64,000 nucleotides of DNA from Mogibacterium kristiansenii (lineage in GTDB: Bacteria > Bacillota > Clostridia > Peptostreptococcales > Anaerovoracaceae): assembly GCF_009695905.1 (NCBI RefSeq), contig NZ_VUNA01000010.1, forward strand, positions 28,845 through 92,844, in the 5' to 3' direction. The notes under the pieces are model-generated. The model saw only the letters and a program-made list of their open reading frames with translations, did no database searches and had not been told where the DNA came from. A program made the translations under genes and the position numbers. This document shows, in pieces, positions 1 through 8,316 of this stretch; within the stretch, counting starts at the first letter, position 1; every line of letters starts with the position of its first letter.

Positions 1-2
1 CT

Positions 3-128
3 GCGAATATGAAGATGGGCGCTCCTGGACTTTCAATTTGTCCTCAGTGTCATGAGCCTAAGCTTCCGCACAGAGTTTGTCCAAACTGTGGTTACTACGA
101 CGGAAAAGACGTTGTAAACGAAAACTAA
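3..128 (+). CDS. rpmF: 50S ribosomal protein L32, C-terminal part (partial at window edge)
   Basis: The open frame enters from the left edge and ends at a TAA. It encodes the end of L32, a small protein of the large ribosomal subunit. Two CxxC pairs (CPQC and CPNC, 13 residues apart between pairs) form the zinc-ribbon seen in zinc-binding L32, and the usual [10 protein letters not shown] ending is present. The start lies outside the window. A strong terminator follows directly, so it is the last gene of its unit. Confidence 0.9.
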   Translation, partial: ANMKMGAPGLSICPQCHEPKLPHRVCPNCGYYDGKDVVNEN

Positions 129-145
129 TTGATGTTTGATTGTGA

Positions 146-177
146 GTGATTCAAGCATAGCTTGAATCACTTTTTTT
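146..177 (+). terminator. Rho-independent terminator after rpmF
   Basis: Perfect 11-bp stem (GTGATTCAAGC with its complement) around a 3-nt loop, followed by seven T residues. It separates rpmF from the ftsK promoter. Confidence 0.9.
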
Positions 178-195
178 ATGCAAAGTATACGGATT

Positions 196-224
196 TTGCA
201 ATCCAATTGAATATGGAGTATAAT
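196..224 (+). promoter_or_regulatory. sigma-A type promoter for ftsK operon
   Basis: TTGCAA and TATAAT are separated by exactly 17 bp, about 50 bp upstream of the ftsK start. The unit ftsK-rimO-pgsA-cinA shows no other obvious promoter. Confidence 0.75.
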
Positions 225-274
225 AATACGATATTTAGGTTTAGCTTATTTTGAGTGATATACAGGGAGGGACG

Positions 275-3010
275 ATGGCAGTCGGTTCTGGAAAGAAGAA
301 AAAACAGACGAAAAAAACTGCAGCAAAAACAAAAGAAACTGCATCCTCTCCGCATCTAAAGGAATGGCAGGAGCAGATTCGAGAGCTTCAGGAGCAGCGG
401 AAACGGGATTACCGCATTCTGGATAAGATTTGGGGTATCATATTTTTGGCCGTAGGAATTTTTCTGGTGATTACGACGCAGCTGAACACCACCGGCACCT
501 TTGGAAATGCGATTCACAGTCTCGCGTTTGGACTTTTTGGGCTGATGGCGTATGCTTTGCCGTATTATTTTATTGCGCTGGCTCTCTGCCTGTTCCTTCG
601 AAAAATGCAGCACATCAATGGAAGGACGACATTTTTCTCCTTCCTGATTTTTGTCGTGCTGTGTATTCTGAATTCCTATCGTTACTTGGATGAGACGAAC
701 ATACAGCTGTCCATCTCCGCAATCGGTGATTTTTTCGACGGTGGAATTCAGCTTCGGAACGGCGGCGTTTTCGGCATGTGGCTGGGAGGATTGATTATCA
801 AGCTGCTGGGAAAACCGGGCTTGATTATTTTTGCGGTGGCGGTGATTGCCATCTCCGTTCTCTTGGTTGCGGATACGCCGATTTCCAAGTATCTAGGCAA
901 GAAACGAGAGCAACGGGAAGAAAAGACTATTCTTCGGGAAATGCTGACCGAGAAGAGAGAGGCGCAGGCGAAGACCATGCCGGAAGAGAGCGGCGTCCCG
1001 ATTATCACCCCATCTCATTCGGTGCCGCAGGTAAAGAACCCGCTGGCATTTCCGATGGAGGAAGGGGCTCGGCAAAACTTCATGCAGAACCTAGAGGGAG
1101 CGGATTTCGGCGAGTCGATTGTAACGCCGAAAAAGGAAGATCCGACGATTTCGGAGATACCGGCAGAACTGCCGGAGGAACCGAAAACAGAATCACTGCA
1201 GTACGGACTGGACGGAGGCGATTCTTCGTATGGCAATACCGGTTTTGGGCTGGACGGCGGAAATGCTTCCGGCGCAGGTCTTGGACTGGGACTCTCGGGA
1301 GGCTTTGCATCGCCGGAAAACGCGGCTACGGCGCCGAATCCTTTTATGGATGATTTTATGAGTGTGGATTCGGCAACGACGGAGTCGATGGGGCTGAATG
1401 CGGAACCGGAAAAAGTGTCGGCATTGTCGACACCCGCGGCTACGGAAAATATCAAAGAAATCCGGAAGGAGAATACTCCGACGGCACTGGAAAATACGGA
1501 GATGGCGCTTCAGGCGGAGGAGAATTTGGCCAAGAAGATTCCGGCCACATCCTATGTGTTCCCGCCTGTGGATTTGATGAAGAAGCCGAGGGCAAAGCAG
1601 ATGCAGATGAATGAACATCAGCTTCAGCAGAAGGCGGCTTTGCTGGAGAATACATTGCAGAATTTCCATGTGGATGCGAGGGTGCTGAATGTCACCCAGG
1701 GATCGTCGGTAACGCGGTACGAAGTGCAGCCGGCGGTGGGTGTAAAGGTCAGCAGCATTACGAAGCTGGCAGATGATATCGCCTTGAACCTTCGGGCGAA
1801 GAGCATCCGAATCGAGGCCCCGATTCCGGGAAAAGCGGCCGTGGGAATTGAAGTGGAGAACGAGAAACCGGATATGGTTTCCATTCGGGAACTGATTGAT
1901 TCCAAGGAATTTCGGAACGCTGCATCGAAGATTAGCTTTGCGGTGGGAAAGGACATTTCCGGACGCAATGTAATTGCGAACCTGAAAGAGATGCCGCATC
2001 TTCTGATTGCGGGAGCGACCGGATCGGGAAAGAGCGTATGCATCAATACGATTATCACCAGCTTGCTGTATAAGGCTTTGCCGGATGAGGTGAAGCTGAT
2101 TCTGATTGATCCGAAAGTGGTGGAGCTGGGAAATTATAACGGAATACCCCATCTGCTGGTTCCGGTGGTGACAGATCCGAAGAAAGCGGCGGCTGCGCTG
2201 AACTGGGCGGTAAACGAGATGACTCAGCGGTACAAGTTCTTTGCCGAAGAAAGCGTAAAGGATTTGGATTCCTACAACGAATTGATGAGAGCCAATCAGG
2301 AGCCGGATAAGGTATTGCCGAAAATCGTCATTATTATCGACGAGCTGGCGGATCTGATGATGGTGGCACCGTCTCAGGTGGAAGAATCCATTTGCCGATT
2401 GGCACAGCTGGCCCGGGCAGCCGGAATGCACTTGATTGTGGCAACCCAGCGACCGTCGGTAGATGTGGTGACCGGTTTGATTAAGGCCAACATCCCGTCT
2501 CGGATTGCGTTCAGCGTGTCTTCTCAGGTGGACTCTAGAACCATTCTGGACGTGGGAGGCGCCGAGAAGCTTTTGGGCAAGGGCGATATGCTCTATTCCC
2601 CGGTGGGCGAGAATAAGCCCCTCCGAATTCAGGGGCCGTATATCTCTGATTCGGAGACCGCGCGAATCATTGATTTTGTGAAAAAGCAGGGGGAGAACGG
2701 TTACGATGAGTCGGTGATTCAAACCATTGAAACACCGGAAAAATCCCAGTACGGAGAGGTTTCCGATGAATTGACAGAGGATGCCATTGCGTTTATCCTG
2801 AAACAGAAAAAGGCTTCAGTGTCCATGCTGCAGCGACGGTTCCGTATCGGATATAACCGTGCAGCCAGCATCATTGATGAAATCGAAGCCCGAGGGATTA
2901 TCAGCCCGGCGGACGGCAGCAAGCCGCGCCAGGTGCTCTATACAGAGGAAGAATATTACGACGCGATTGATTCGCAGAATAACGGAGCAGAGGAAACGAC
3001 ACATGAGTAA
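275..3010 (+). CDS. ftsK: DNA translocase FtsK/SpoIIIE
   Basis: 911-aa septal DNA pump that moves chromosome ends through the closing septum. The first ~30 residues are Lys-rich and cytosolic. Several hydrophobic helices lie at about residues 50-200, then a Glu/Gly/Ser-rich linker (about 210-450), then the motor. Walker A GATGSGKS sits near residue 585, and the Walker B-type IIIIDELADLM follows. The C-terminal gamma winged helix (LLQRRFRIGYNRA) reads polar DNA signals. ATG at 275 is preferred over the TTG at 251 because GGGAGGG sits just before it. It overlaps rimO by 8 bp, so the two are translationally coupled. Confidence 0.95.
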   Translation: MAVGSGKKKKQTKKTAAKTKETASSPHLKEWQEQIRELQEQRKRDYRILDKIWGIIFLAVGIFLVITTQLNTTGTFGNAIHSLAFGLFGLMAYALPYYFIALALCLFLRKMQHINGRTTFFSFLIFVVLCILNSYRYLDETNIQLSISAIGDFFDGGIQLRNGGVFGMWLGGLIIKLLGKPGLIIFAVAVIAISVLLVADTPISKYLGKKREQREEKTILREMLTEKREAQAKTMPEESGVPIITPSHSVPQVKNPLAFPMEEGARQNFMQNLEGADFGESIVTPKKEDPTISEIPAELPEEPKTESLQYGLDGGDSSYGNTGFGLDGGNASGAGLGLGLSGGFASPENAATAPNPFMDDFMSVDSATTESMGLNAEPEKVSALSTPAATENIKEIRKENTPTALENTEMALQAEENLAKKIPATSYVFPPVDLMKKPRAKQMQMNEHQLQQKAALLENTLQNFHVDARVLNVTQGSSVTRYEVQPAVGVKVSSITKLADDIALNLRAKSIRIEAPIPGKAAVGIEVENEKPDMVSIRELIDSKEFRNAASKISFAVGKDISGRNVIANLKEMPHLLIAGATGSGKSVCINTIITSLLYKALPDEVKLILIDPKVVELGNYNGIPHLLVPVVTDPKKAAAALNWAVNEMTQRYKFFAEESVKDLDSYNELMRANQEPDKVLPKIVIIIDELADLMMVAPSQVEESICRLAQLARAAGMHLIVATQRPSVDVVTGLIKANIPSRIAFSVSSQVDSRTILDVGGAEKLLGKGDMLYSPVGENKPLRIQGPYISDSETARIIDFVKKQGENGYDESVIQTIETPEKSQYGEVSDELTEDAIAFILKQKKASVSMLQRRFRIGYNRAASIIDEIEARGIISPADGSKPRQVLYTEEEYYDAIDSQNNGAEETTHE

Positions 3011-4337
3011 AAAAATTTTTATTGACACCTTGGGATGTGCGAAGAATGAGTACGATTCCCAGAATTTAGCGGCACAACTGCTGGAACGGGGATGCGGCTT
3101 GGCGGATTCGCCGGAAGAAGCGGACATCCTGATTGTAAACACCTGCGGTTTTATTGAGGCCGCAAAGGTGGAATCCATCGAACATATTTTTAGCATGGCG
3201 GCACTGAAAGGGGAGAGCAAGAAACTGGTGGTTACCGGCTGCCTTTCCGAACGCTACCACGAAGATTTGTCCAAGGAGATTCCGGAGGTGGATCTGTTCA
3301 CCGGCGTAAACGATTACGACGACCTGCCGGGATTGCTGCTGGCGGAGAGCACCGGCGACAAAGTGCAGGGGGAAGTGGAAGATGTGCTTCCGTATCGGAA
3401 ACGCGTTTTTCCGGAGGGAACCTACACTGCCAGCCTGAAGATTGCCGAAGGGTGCAACAACACCTGTGCGTTCTGTGCGATTCCGAAGATTCGCGGACCG
3501 TATCGCAGCAAGCGCATCGAGGACTGCGTGCGCGAAGCGGAGGATATGGCGGCGGCAGGCGTTCGGGAATTGGTTGTGATTGCTCAGGACACCTCGTATT
3601 ACGGGAAAGACCTGTACGGCAAGGCGATGCTCCCGGAACTGCTGCACGAATTGTGTAAGGTGGACGGAATTCGGTGGATTCGTCTGATGTACGTGTACGA
3701 TGACGGAATTACCGATGAGCTGATTGAAACCATGAAGCAGGAGGATAAAATCTGCAACTACATCGATATTCCGATTCAGCACGTGGCGGATCCGGTGCTG
3801 AAGGGCATGCGCCGAAAATCCACCGGGGATTCGATTCGGAAGACGATTGCGAAGCTGAGAAAAGAAATTCCGGATATCCATATTCGAACCACAATTCTCG
3901 TGGGATTCCCGGGAGAGACGGAAGAAGATTTCAACGAGCTCCTGGATTTTGTAGAAGAAACACGGATTCCTCGGTTGGGCGCATTTGCTTTTTCCGATGA
4001 AGAAGGAACCCTGTCCTATCGGATGGCGGGAAAGCTGGATGAAGAGACGAAAAATGAACGTGTAGAGGTGCTGATGCGCCTTCAGTCGGGAATCAGCGAT
4101 TCTCTGAATGAAGAGAAAATCGGAAAGACCTACGAGGTGATGGTGGATGAGGCCGTGGATGAAGAGGCTTGCCGGTACCTGGGTCGAACTCGGTACGATG
4201 CGCCGGAAATCGATGATGCGGTGGAATTCACCGGAACGACATCCCATCAGCCGGGAGATATTGTGTTCGTTAATGTAACAGACAGTTCAGAATATGATTT
4301 GTATGGTGAGGAGGTTTCACATGAATTTACCAAATAA
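3003..4337 (+). CDS. rimO: Ribosomal protein S12 methylthiotransferase RimO
   Basis: 444-aa radical-SAM enzyme that methylthiolates an aspartate of ribosomal protein S12. The N-terminal MTTase domain has Cys residues in TLGCAKNEYDS and NTCGF. The radical-SAM cluster motif is CNNTCAFCAIP, near residue 147. The C-terminal ~65 residues are a TRAM domain. The RGPYRSK stretch after the cluster and the total length fit RimO rather than MiaB. The start is set by homology to the family N-terminus. Its 3' end overlaps pgsA by 17 bp. Confidence 0.95.
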   Translation: MSKKIFIDTLGCAKNEYDSQNLAAQLLERGCGLADSPEEADILIVNTCGFIEAAKVESIEHIFSMAALKGESKKLVVTGCLSERYHEDLSKEIPEVDLFTGVNDYDDLPGLLLAESTGDKVQGEVEDVLPYRKRVFPEGTYTASLKIAEGCNNTCAFCAIPKIRGPYRSKRIEDCVREAEDMAAAGVRELVVIAQDTSYYGKDLYGKAMLPELLHELCKVDGIRWIRLMYVYDDGITDELIETMKQEDKICNYIDIPIQHVADPVLKGMRRKSTGDSIRKTIAKLRKEIPDIHIRTTILVGFPGETEEDFNELLDFVEETRIPRLGAFAFSDEEGTLSYRMAGKLDEETKNERVEVLMRLQSGISDSLNEEKIGKTYEVMVDEAVDEEACRYLGRTRYDAPEIDDAVEFTGTTSHQPGDIVFVNVTDSSEYDLYGEEVSHEFTK

Positions 4338-4845
4338 GTTGACCGTTCTTCGAATTATCATGGTGCCGTTTTTCATTGCAGCCTATATGGAAAAATGGTT
4401 CTTTGTGGCATTTGCGTTGTTTATCGTCGCGTCGCTGACGGATATGCTGGATGGAAAAATTGCCCGAGCACGCAACCTGGTGACCAACTTCGGAAAGATT
4501 ATGGATCCGTTGGCGGACAAAATCCTGGTGTATTCCGCATTGTGTCTGTTTGTGGAAAACGGGACCATTCCGGGCTGGACGCTGATTATTATTCTGGCGC
4601 GGGAATTTGTTGTTTCCGGAATGCGCACCGTGGCGGCATCCGAGGGAATCGTTATTGCTGCGGCCATGAGCGGTAAAATCAAGACCGTTTTGCAGATGGT
4701 TGCCGTAATCATCCTGATTATTGCGGTAGGTCCGGTTCCGCAGCTGAAGACCATTGGCATGCTGGTGTTCTGGGCATCCCTGGTAATGACCGTATATTCT
4801 GGAACGGAATATGTGCTGAAGAACAAGAGCGTATTTTCAATGTAG
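4321..4845 (+). CDS. pgsA: CDP-diacylglycerol-glycerol-3-phosphate 3-phosphatidyltransferase
   Basis: 174-aa integral membrane enzyme that makes phosphatidylglycerol phosphate from CDP-diacylglycerol and glycerol-3-phosphate. The CDP-alcohol phosphotransferase signature is complete: DMLDGKIARAR, then G and MDPLADK. About four to five hydrophobic helices are visible. The start ATG lies inside the end of rimO after GGTGAGGAGG. The order rimO-pgsA-cinA-recA is common in Firmicutes. Confidence 0.93.
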   Translation: MNLPNKLTVLRIIMVPFFIAAYMEKWFFVAFALFIVASLTDMLDGKIARARNLVTNFGKIMDPLADKILVYSALCLFVENGTIPGWTLIIILAREFVVSGMRTVAASEGIVIAAAMSGKIKTVLQMVAVIILIIAVGPVPQLKTIGMLVFWASLVMTVYSGTEYVLKNKSVFSM

Positions 4846-4857
4846 GAGCGAAGGAGA

Positions 4858-6096
4858 ATGAACACATCGATTATCGCTGTCGGAACGGAGTTGCTGTTCG
4901 GACAGACTGTTAATACAAACGCGGCCTATTTGTCGGAGAATCTAAATCATCTGGGCTTCAATGTAATGTATCATTTTGTGGTAGGCGATAACGACGGCAG
5001 ATTGGAGCATACGCTGAAGCGGGCACTGACGGATACGGATCTGGTAATTGTTACCGGTGGCCTGGGTCCCACCCAGGATGATATGACGAAGGAAACGGTT
5101 GCGAGGGTGATGGATGCGCCGCTGTACTTGAATGAGGAGTGCCTGGCGGAGGTAAAGAGATATTTTTCGATTCGAAATCGGGAAATGGCGCCCAACAATG
5201 TTCAGCAGGCGTACATACCGGAGAATGCAGTGATATTCCGAAATGAAGCCGGTACGGCTCCGGCCTTTGCTGTGAATAAAGGGGATAAATGGGTCATCTG
5301 TTATCCGGGACCGCCTCGGGAACTGAAGTGGATCTTTGAAGACAGCGGAAAGGATTTCCTGCGTAAGTTCAAGGAGAAGCAAATTTATTACCGGGTCATT
5401 CGAACCATCGGAATTGGAGAATCGGATCTGGAGACGCTCCTGATGCCACTGATTGACAATCAGACGGATCCAACCATCGCCACCTATGCGAAGGAAGGGG
5501 AATGCACCATCCGTGTAGCCTCTCAGCGAGATACCATGGAAGAGGCGCAGGCGGCGGTAGAAAATATGATTTCCCGGATGAATAATCTGATTGGATCGTA
5601 TATCTACAGTTACGATGATGAGGAATTGAAATCGGTCGTAGTGCATAAGCTGCAGAGGCAGGGACTGACCATTTCTTCCGCGGAATCCTGTACTGGTGGT
5701 GCATTTGCCGCATCCATTACGGATGTTCCGGGTGCATCCAAGGTCCTGAGCCGAGGCTATATCACCTACGATGAGGAAGCGAAAATTTCCATGCTGGGTG
5801 TGGATCCGACAGTAATCGATCAATACACGGTGGTAAGCTCGGAGGTGGCCATTGAAATGGCCAAGGGTGCCCGCCTGGAAGCAGGGAGCGATATCGCCGT
5901 ATCCATCACCGGATATGCCGGCCCGGAAGCGGACGAAGGTCGGGAGGCCGGAAATGCGTATATCGGCTATGCTTATGACGATACCGTCGGTGCGGTGGAA
6001 CTGTTCACCAAAAGAAATGACCGGGCATGGAATCGAAACTATTTTCGACTGATGATGCTGAAAGTCGTGAACGAAATATTGGATGAAATAAAATAG
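4858..6096 (+). CDS. cinA: Competence/damage-inducible protein CinA (NMN/ADP-ribose pyrophosphatase family)
   Basis: 412 aa. The N-terminal MoCF-biosynthesis-like (COG1058) domain carries TGGLGPTQDDMTKE, and the C-terminal CinA domain (from about residue 255) carries SAESCTGG. In studied homologues the two parts act on ADP-ribose/NAD by-products and deamidate NMN. A good ribosome site (AAGGAG) precedes the ATG, 12 bp after pgsA. It lies just upstream of recA, as in many Firmicutes. Confidence 0.93.
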   Translation: MNTSIIAVGTELLFGQTVNTNAAYLSENLNHLGFNVMYHFVVGDNDGRLEHTLKRALTDTDLVIVTGGLGPTQDDMTKETVARVMDAPLYLNEECLAEVKRYFSIRNREMAPNNVQQAYIPENAVIFRNEAGTAPAFAVNKGDKWVICYPGPPRELKWIFEDSGKDFLRKFKEKQIYYRVIRTIGIGESDLETLLMPLIDNQTDPTIATYAKEGECTIRVASQRDTMEEAQAAVENMISRMNNLIGSYIYSYDDEELKSVVVHKLQRQGLTISSAESCTGGAFAASITDVPGASKVLSRGYITYDEEAKISMLGVDPTVIDQYTVVSSEVAIEMAKGARLEAGSDIAVSITGYAGPEADEGREAGNAYIGYAYDDTVGAVELFTKRNDRAWNRNYFRLMMLKVVNEILDEIK

Positions 6097-6120
6097 TACT
6101 TTTTCTTCGGAAAAAAGTAC
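6096..6120. repeat. A/T-rich inverted repeat after cinA
   Basis: GTACTTTTT and AAAAAGTAC arms around a TCTTCGG loop, directly at the cinA stop. There is no T-tract after the stem, so it may be a weak or processed terminator rather than a classical one. Confidence 0.4.
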
Positions 6121-6150
6121 CCAATGCCTCGTTTCTTAAACCCGGCAGAA

Positions 6151-6180
6151 TTGACCCCATAAAGTGCAGGAGGGTATAAT
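6151..6180 (+). promoter_or_regulatory. upstream recA promoter P1
   Basis: TTGACC and TATAAT with an 18-bp spacer, about 90 bp before the recA start. It stands in tandem with a stronger promoter downstream. Confidence 0.55.
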
Positions 6181-6208
6181 GGTATCATAAAAGGAAGCCC
6201 GTAAGAGG

Positions 6209-6237
6209 TTGACAGAAACCGGAGAAACAGGTATTAT
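6209..6237 (+). promoter_or_regulatory. proximal recA promoter P2
   Basis: TTGACA and TATTAT with exactly 17 bp between them. The LexA-type site sits just downstream of the -10 box, where a repressor would block initiation or escape. Confidence 0.75.
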
Positions 6238-6243
6238 AAACGA

Positions 6244-6255
6244 GAACAAATGTTC
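6244..6255. promoter_or_regulatory. LexA/DinR (SOS) box of recA
   Basis: GAAC-AAAT-GTTC matches the Gram-positive SOS box core (GAAC-N4-GTTC). It lies between the P2 -10 box and the recA ribosome site. This implies DNA-damage induction of recA. No lexA gene lies in the window. Confidence 0.75.
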
Positions 6256-6270
6256 GATACAGGAGGAAAC

Positions 6271-7338
6271 ATGGCAGGAAAATCGACCGCATCGGCAGCG
6301 GAGAATAAAGAGAAAGCATTGGAGCAGGCGCTGGAACAGATTCAGAAACAGTACGGAAAAGGCGCAATTATGAAGCTGGGAGAGGAAGGCCTCACCGGAT
6401 CGGTAGACGTGATTTCCACCGGATCTATCAGTTTGGATTTGGCGACCGGCGTGGGCGGATATCCGCGGGGAAGAATCATTGAGATATACGGACCGGAATC
6501 TTCCGGTAAGACTACATTGACTTTACATGCCATTGCAGAAGCGCAGAAAGCGGGCGGAAAGGCTGCATTCATCGATGCGGAGCACGCGCTGGACCCGGTA
6601 TATGCGAAGAATCTTGGGGTAGACGTAGATGAACTTCTGGTATCTCAGCCGGACACCGGAGAACAGGCGCTGGAAATCTGTGAGATGCTGGCACGAAGCG
6701 GAGCAATCGATTTGATTGTCATCGACTCGGTAGCGGCACTGGTTCCGAAAGCGGAGATTCAGGGTGAGATGGGTGATTCCCACGTGGGACTTCATGCCAG
6801 ACTCATGTCTCAGGCACTTCGAAAAATTGCCGGAACCGTGAACAAGACCAATACCTGCGTAATCTTCATCAACCAGCTTCGTGAGAAAATCGGTGTGATG
6901 TTCGGAAATCCGGAGACCACCACCGGTGGTCGGGCGTTGAAATTCTATGCCAGCATGAGATTGGACGTGCGGAAGATTGAAACGCTGAAGCGAGGGGATG
7001 AGATGCTGGGAAACCGGACTCGCGTGAAGATTGTAAAGAACAAGGTGGCTCCGCCGTTTAAGAAATCGGAATTCGATATTATGTACGGTACCGGAATTTC
7101 TCTGGCCGGCGATGTATTGGATACGGCGGTAGAGGCCAAGATTGTGGATAAGGCCGGATCCTGGTACAGTTACAACGGAGAACGTATCGGACAAGGCAGA
7201 GAGAATGTAAAGGATTATCTTCAGAGTCATGAAGAGATGCTGGAAGAAATCCGTAAGAAGGTGATGGATCAGTTCAAACCGGAATCCACCGATGATGACA
7301 TTAAGGTGGACGAAGACGGCGTTGTAATCGAGGACTAG
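6271..7338 (+). CDS. recA: Recombinase RecA
   Basis: 355-aa strand-exchange ATPase and LexA co-protease. Walker A is [10 protein letters not shown], Walker B is [12 protein letters not shown], and the QALRKI and NQLREKIG segments of the DNA-binding loops are present, followed by an acidic C-terminal tail. ATG 6271 is chosen because AGGAGG lies 5 bp upstream. An earlier ATG at 6250 falls inside the SOS box. Confidence 0.97.
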   Translation: MAGKSTASAAENKEKALEQALEQIQKQYGKGAIMKLGEEGLTGSVDVISTGSISLDLATGVGGYPRGRIIEIYGPESSGKTTLTLHAIAEAQKAGGKAAFIDAEHALDPVYAKNLGVDVDELLVSQPDTGEQALEICEMLARSGAIDLIVIDSVAALVPKAEIQGEMGDSHVGLHARLMSQALRKIAGTVNKTNTCVIFINQLREKIGVMFGNPETTTGGRALKFYASMRLDVRKIETLKRGDEMLGNRTRVKIVKNKVAPPFKKSEFDIMYGTGISLAGDVLDTAVEAKIVDKAGSWYSYNGERIGQGRENVKDYLQSHEEMLEEIRKKVMDQFKPESTDDDIKVDEDGVVIED

Positions 7339-7398
7339 ACGTACGGCGGTTCATGGGTGTTTGAAACACCTCAATTTGAAAATAATGGCAGAATTGTA

Positions 7399-7427
7399 TT
7401 GACATAATGCGAAAATCGTGCTATTAT
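7399..7427 (+). promoter_or_regulatory. promoter of the rplU-rpmA unit
   Basis: TTGACA and TATTAT separated by 17 bp, about 80 bp before rplU. This leaves a ~70-nt leader RNA. Confidence 0.75.
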
Positions 7428-7433
7428 TCAATG

Positions 7434-7497
7434 GTTAGCCGCTCGGGTAGGGTTATAAGCAATCGCACCCGTTCCCGGCGAGTCTGGATAGAGGAGG
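7434..7497 (+). promoter_or_regulatory. possible L21 leader RNA (ribosomal protein autoregulation)
   Basis: The transcribed leader between the promoter and the rplU ribosome site is rich in short GC arms (AGCCGCTCGGGT, GCACCCG, CCCGGCGAG). Firmicutes commonly carry an L21-leader structure at this position. I infer this from position and composition; no covariance search was possible. Confidence 0.4.
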
Positions 7498-7506
7498 AAA
7501 AGTATT

Positions 7507-7968
7507 ATGTATGCAATTATTAAAACTGGCGGAAAGCAGTACAGAGTTCAGAAGGACGATGTATTCAAGATCGAGAAGATCAATGCTGAAGCAGGCGACA
7601 CCGTTACCTTTGATGAGGTAATCGCTGTAGGTGGTGACACCCTGACAGTAGGAACTCCATTTGTTGAGGGCACTGCTGTACATGCTGAAGTAGTTGAGCA
7701 GGGTAAGAACGACAAGGTGATTATCTACAAGTACAAGGCAAAGAAGGATTACAGAAAGAAGAATGGCCACAGACAGCCATACACACTGGTTAAGGTTACC
7801 GATATCGTATCCGGTGGTCAGAAGGCAGCTGCAGCTGAGAAACAGGACGATGTAAAGCCAAGCATGTCCATGAAGAAAGAGGAACTTCTTGCAATCGCAA
7901 ACGAGAAGGGAATCGAAGTATCCAGCAAAGCTACTAAGGCAGAGATTCTGGAAGCAATTGAAGCATAA
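7507..7968 (+). CDS. rplU: 50S ribosomal protein L21 with C-terminal extension
   Basis: 153 aa, against about 102 in most bacteria. Residues 1-102 are ordinary L21 ([14 protein letters not shown] at the start, [15 protein letters not shown] near the end). Residues 103-153 form an extension with an Ala/Glu/Lys-rich linker and a SAP/HeH-like helical motif ([19 protein letters not shown]...[10 protein letters not shown]). Such motifs bind nucleic acid in other proteins. It is followed directly by rpmA, with no prp gene between them. Confidence 0.93.
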   Translation: MYAIIKTGGKQYRVQKDDVFKIEKINAEAGDTVTFDEVIAVGGDTLTVGTPFVEGTAVHAEVVEQGKNDKVIIYKYKAKKDYRKKNGHRQPYTLVKVTDIVSGGQKAAAAEKQDDVKPSMSMKKEELLAIANEKGIEVSSKATKAEILEAIEA

Positions 7969-7998
7969 GAAATTGACTTTAATTTAGGAGGTGTCATT

Positions 7999-8259
7999 AT
8001 GTCAAGTAAAAAAGGAGTAGGTAGTTCCAAGAACGGCCGTGACTCTGAGTCGAAAAGACTTGGACTGAAGATTGGTGCTGGTCAGTACGTAAGTGCAGGA
8101 AGCATTCTCGTAAGACAGAGAGGAACCAAGTTCCACCCGGGCAACAACGTTGGTATTGGTGGAGATGATACTCTGTTCGCTAAGATTGACGGAAATGTTA
8201 AATTCGAGAGATTTGACAAGAAGAGAAAGAAGATCAGCGTATACAGCAACGAAGCTTAG
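7999..8259 (+). CDS. rpmA: 50S ribosomal protein L27
   Basis: 86 aa. It starts [19 protein letters not shown], the mature L27 N-terminus. Many Firmicutes make L27 with a short N-terminal extension that the protease Prp removes. That extension is absent here, and so is prp. GGAGGTG precedes the ATG. Confidence 0.95.
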   Translation: MSSKKGVGSSKNGRDSESKRLGLKIGAGQYVSAGSILVRQRGTKFHPGNNVGIGGDDTLFAKIDGNVKFERFDKKRKKISVYSNEA

Positions 8260-8265
8260 TTTTTT

Positions 8266-8298
8266 ATGGCCCTTTCTTGGAAAGGGCCATATTTTTTT
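8266..8298 (+). terminator. Rho-independent terminator after rpmA
   Basis: Perfect 11-bp stem (ATGGCCCTTTC with its complement), 3-nt loop, then seven Ts. It ends the ribosomal unit. obgE starts about 20 bp later and may be read through or have its own weak promoter. Confidence 0.9.
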
Positions 8299-8316
8299 GT
8301 AAAACGGGAGATAAAC

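Noticed and set aside
1193..2722. 509-aa open frame on the minus strand opposite ftsK
   Set aside because: Arg/His/Ile-rich translation with no domain, no ribosome site and complete overlap with the conserved ftsK motor. It is a shadow of codon bias.
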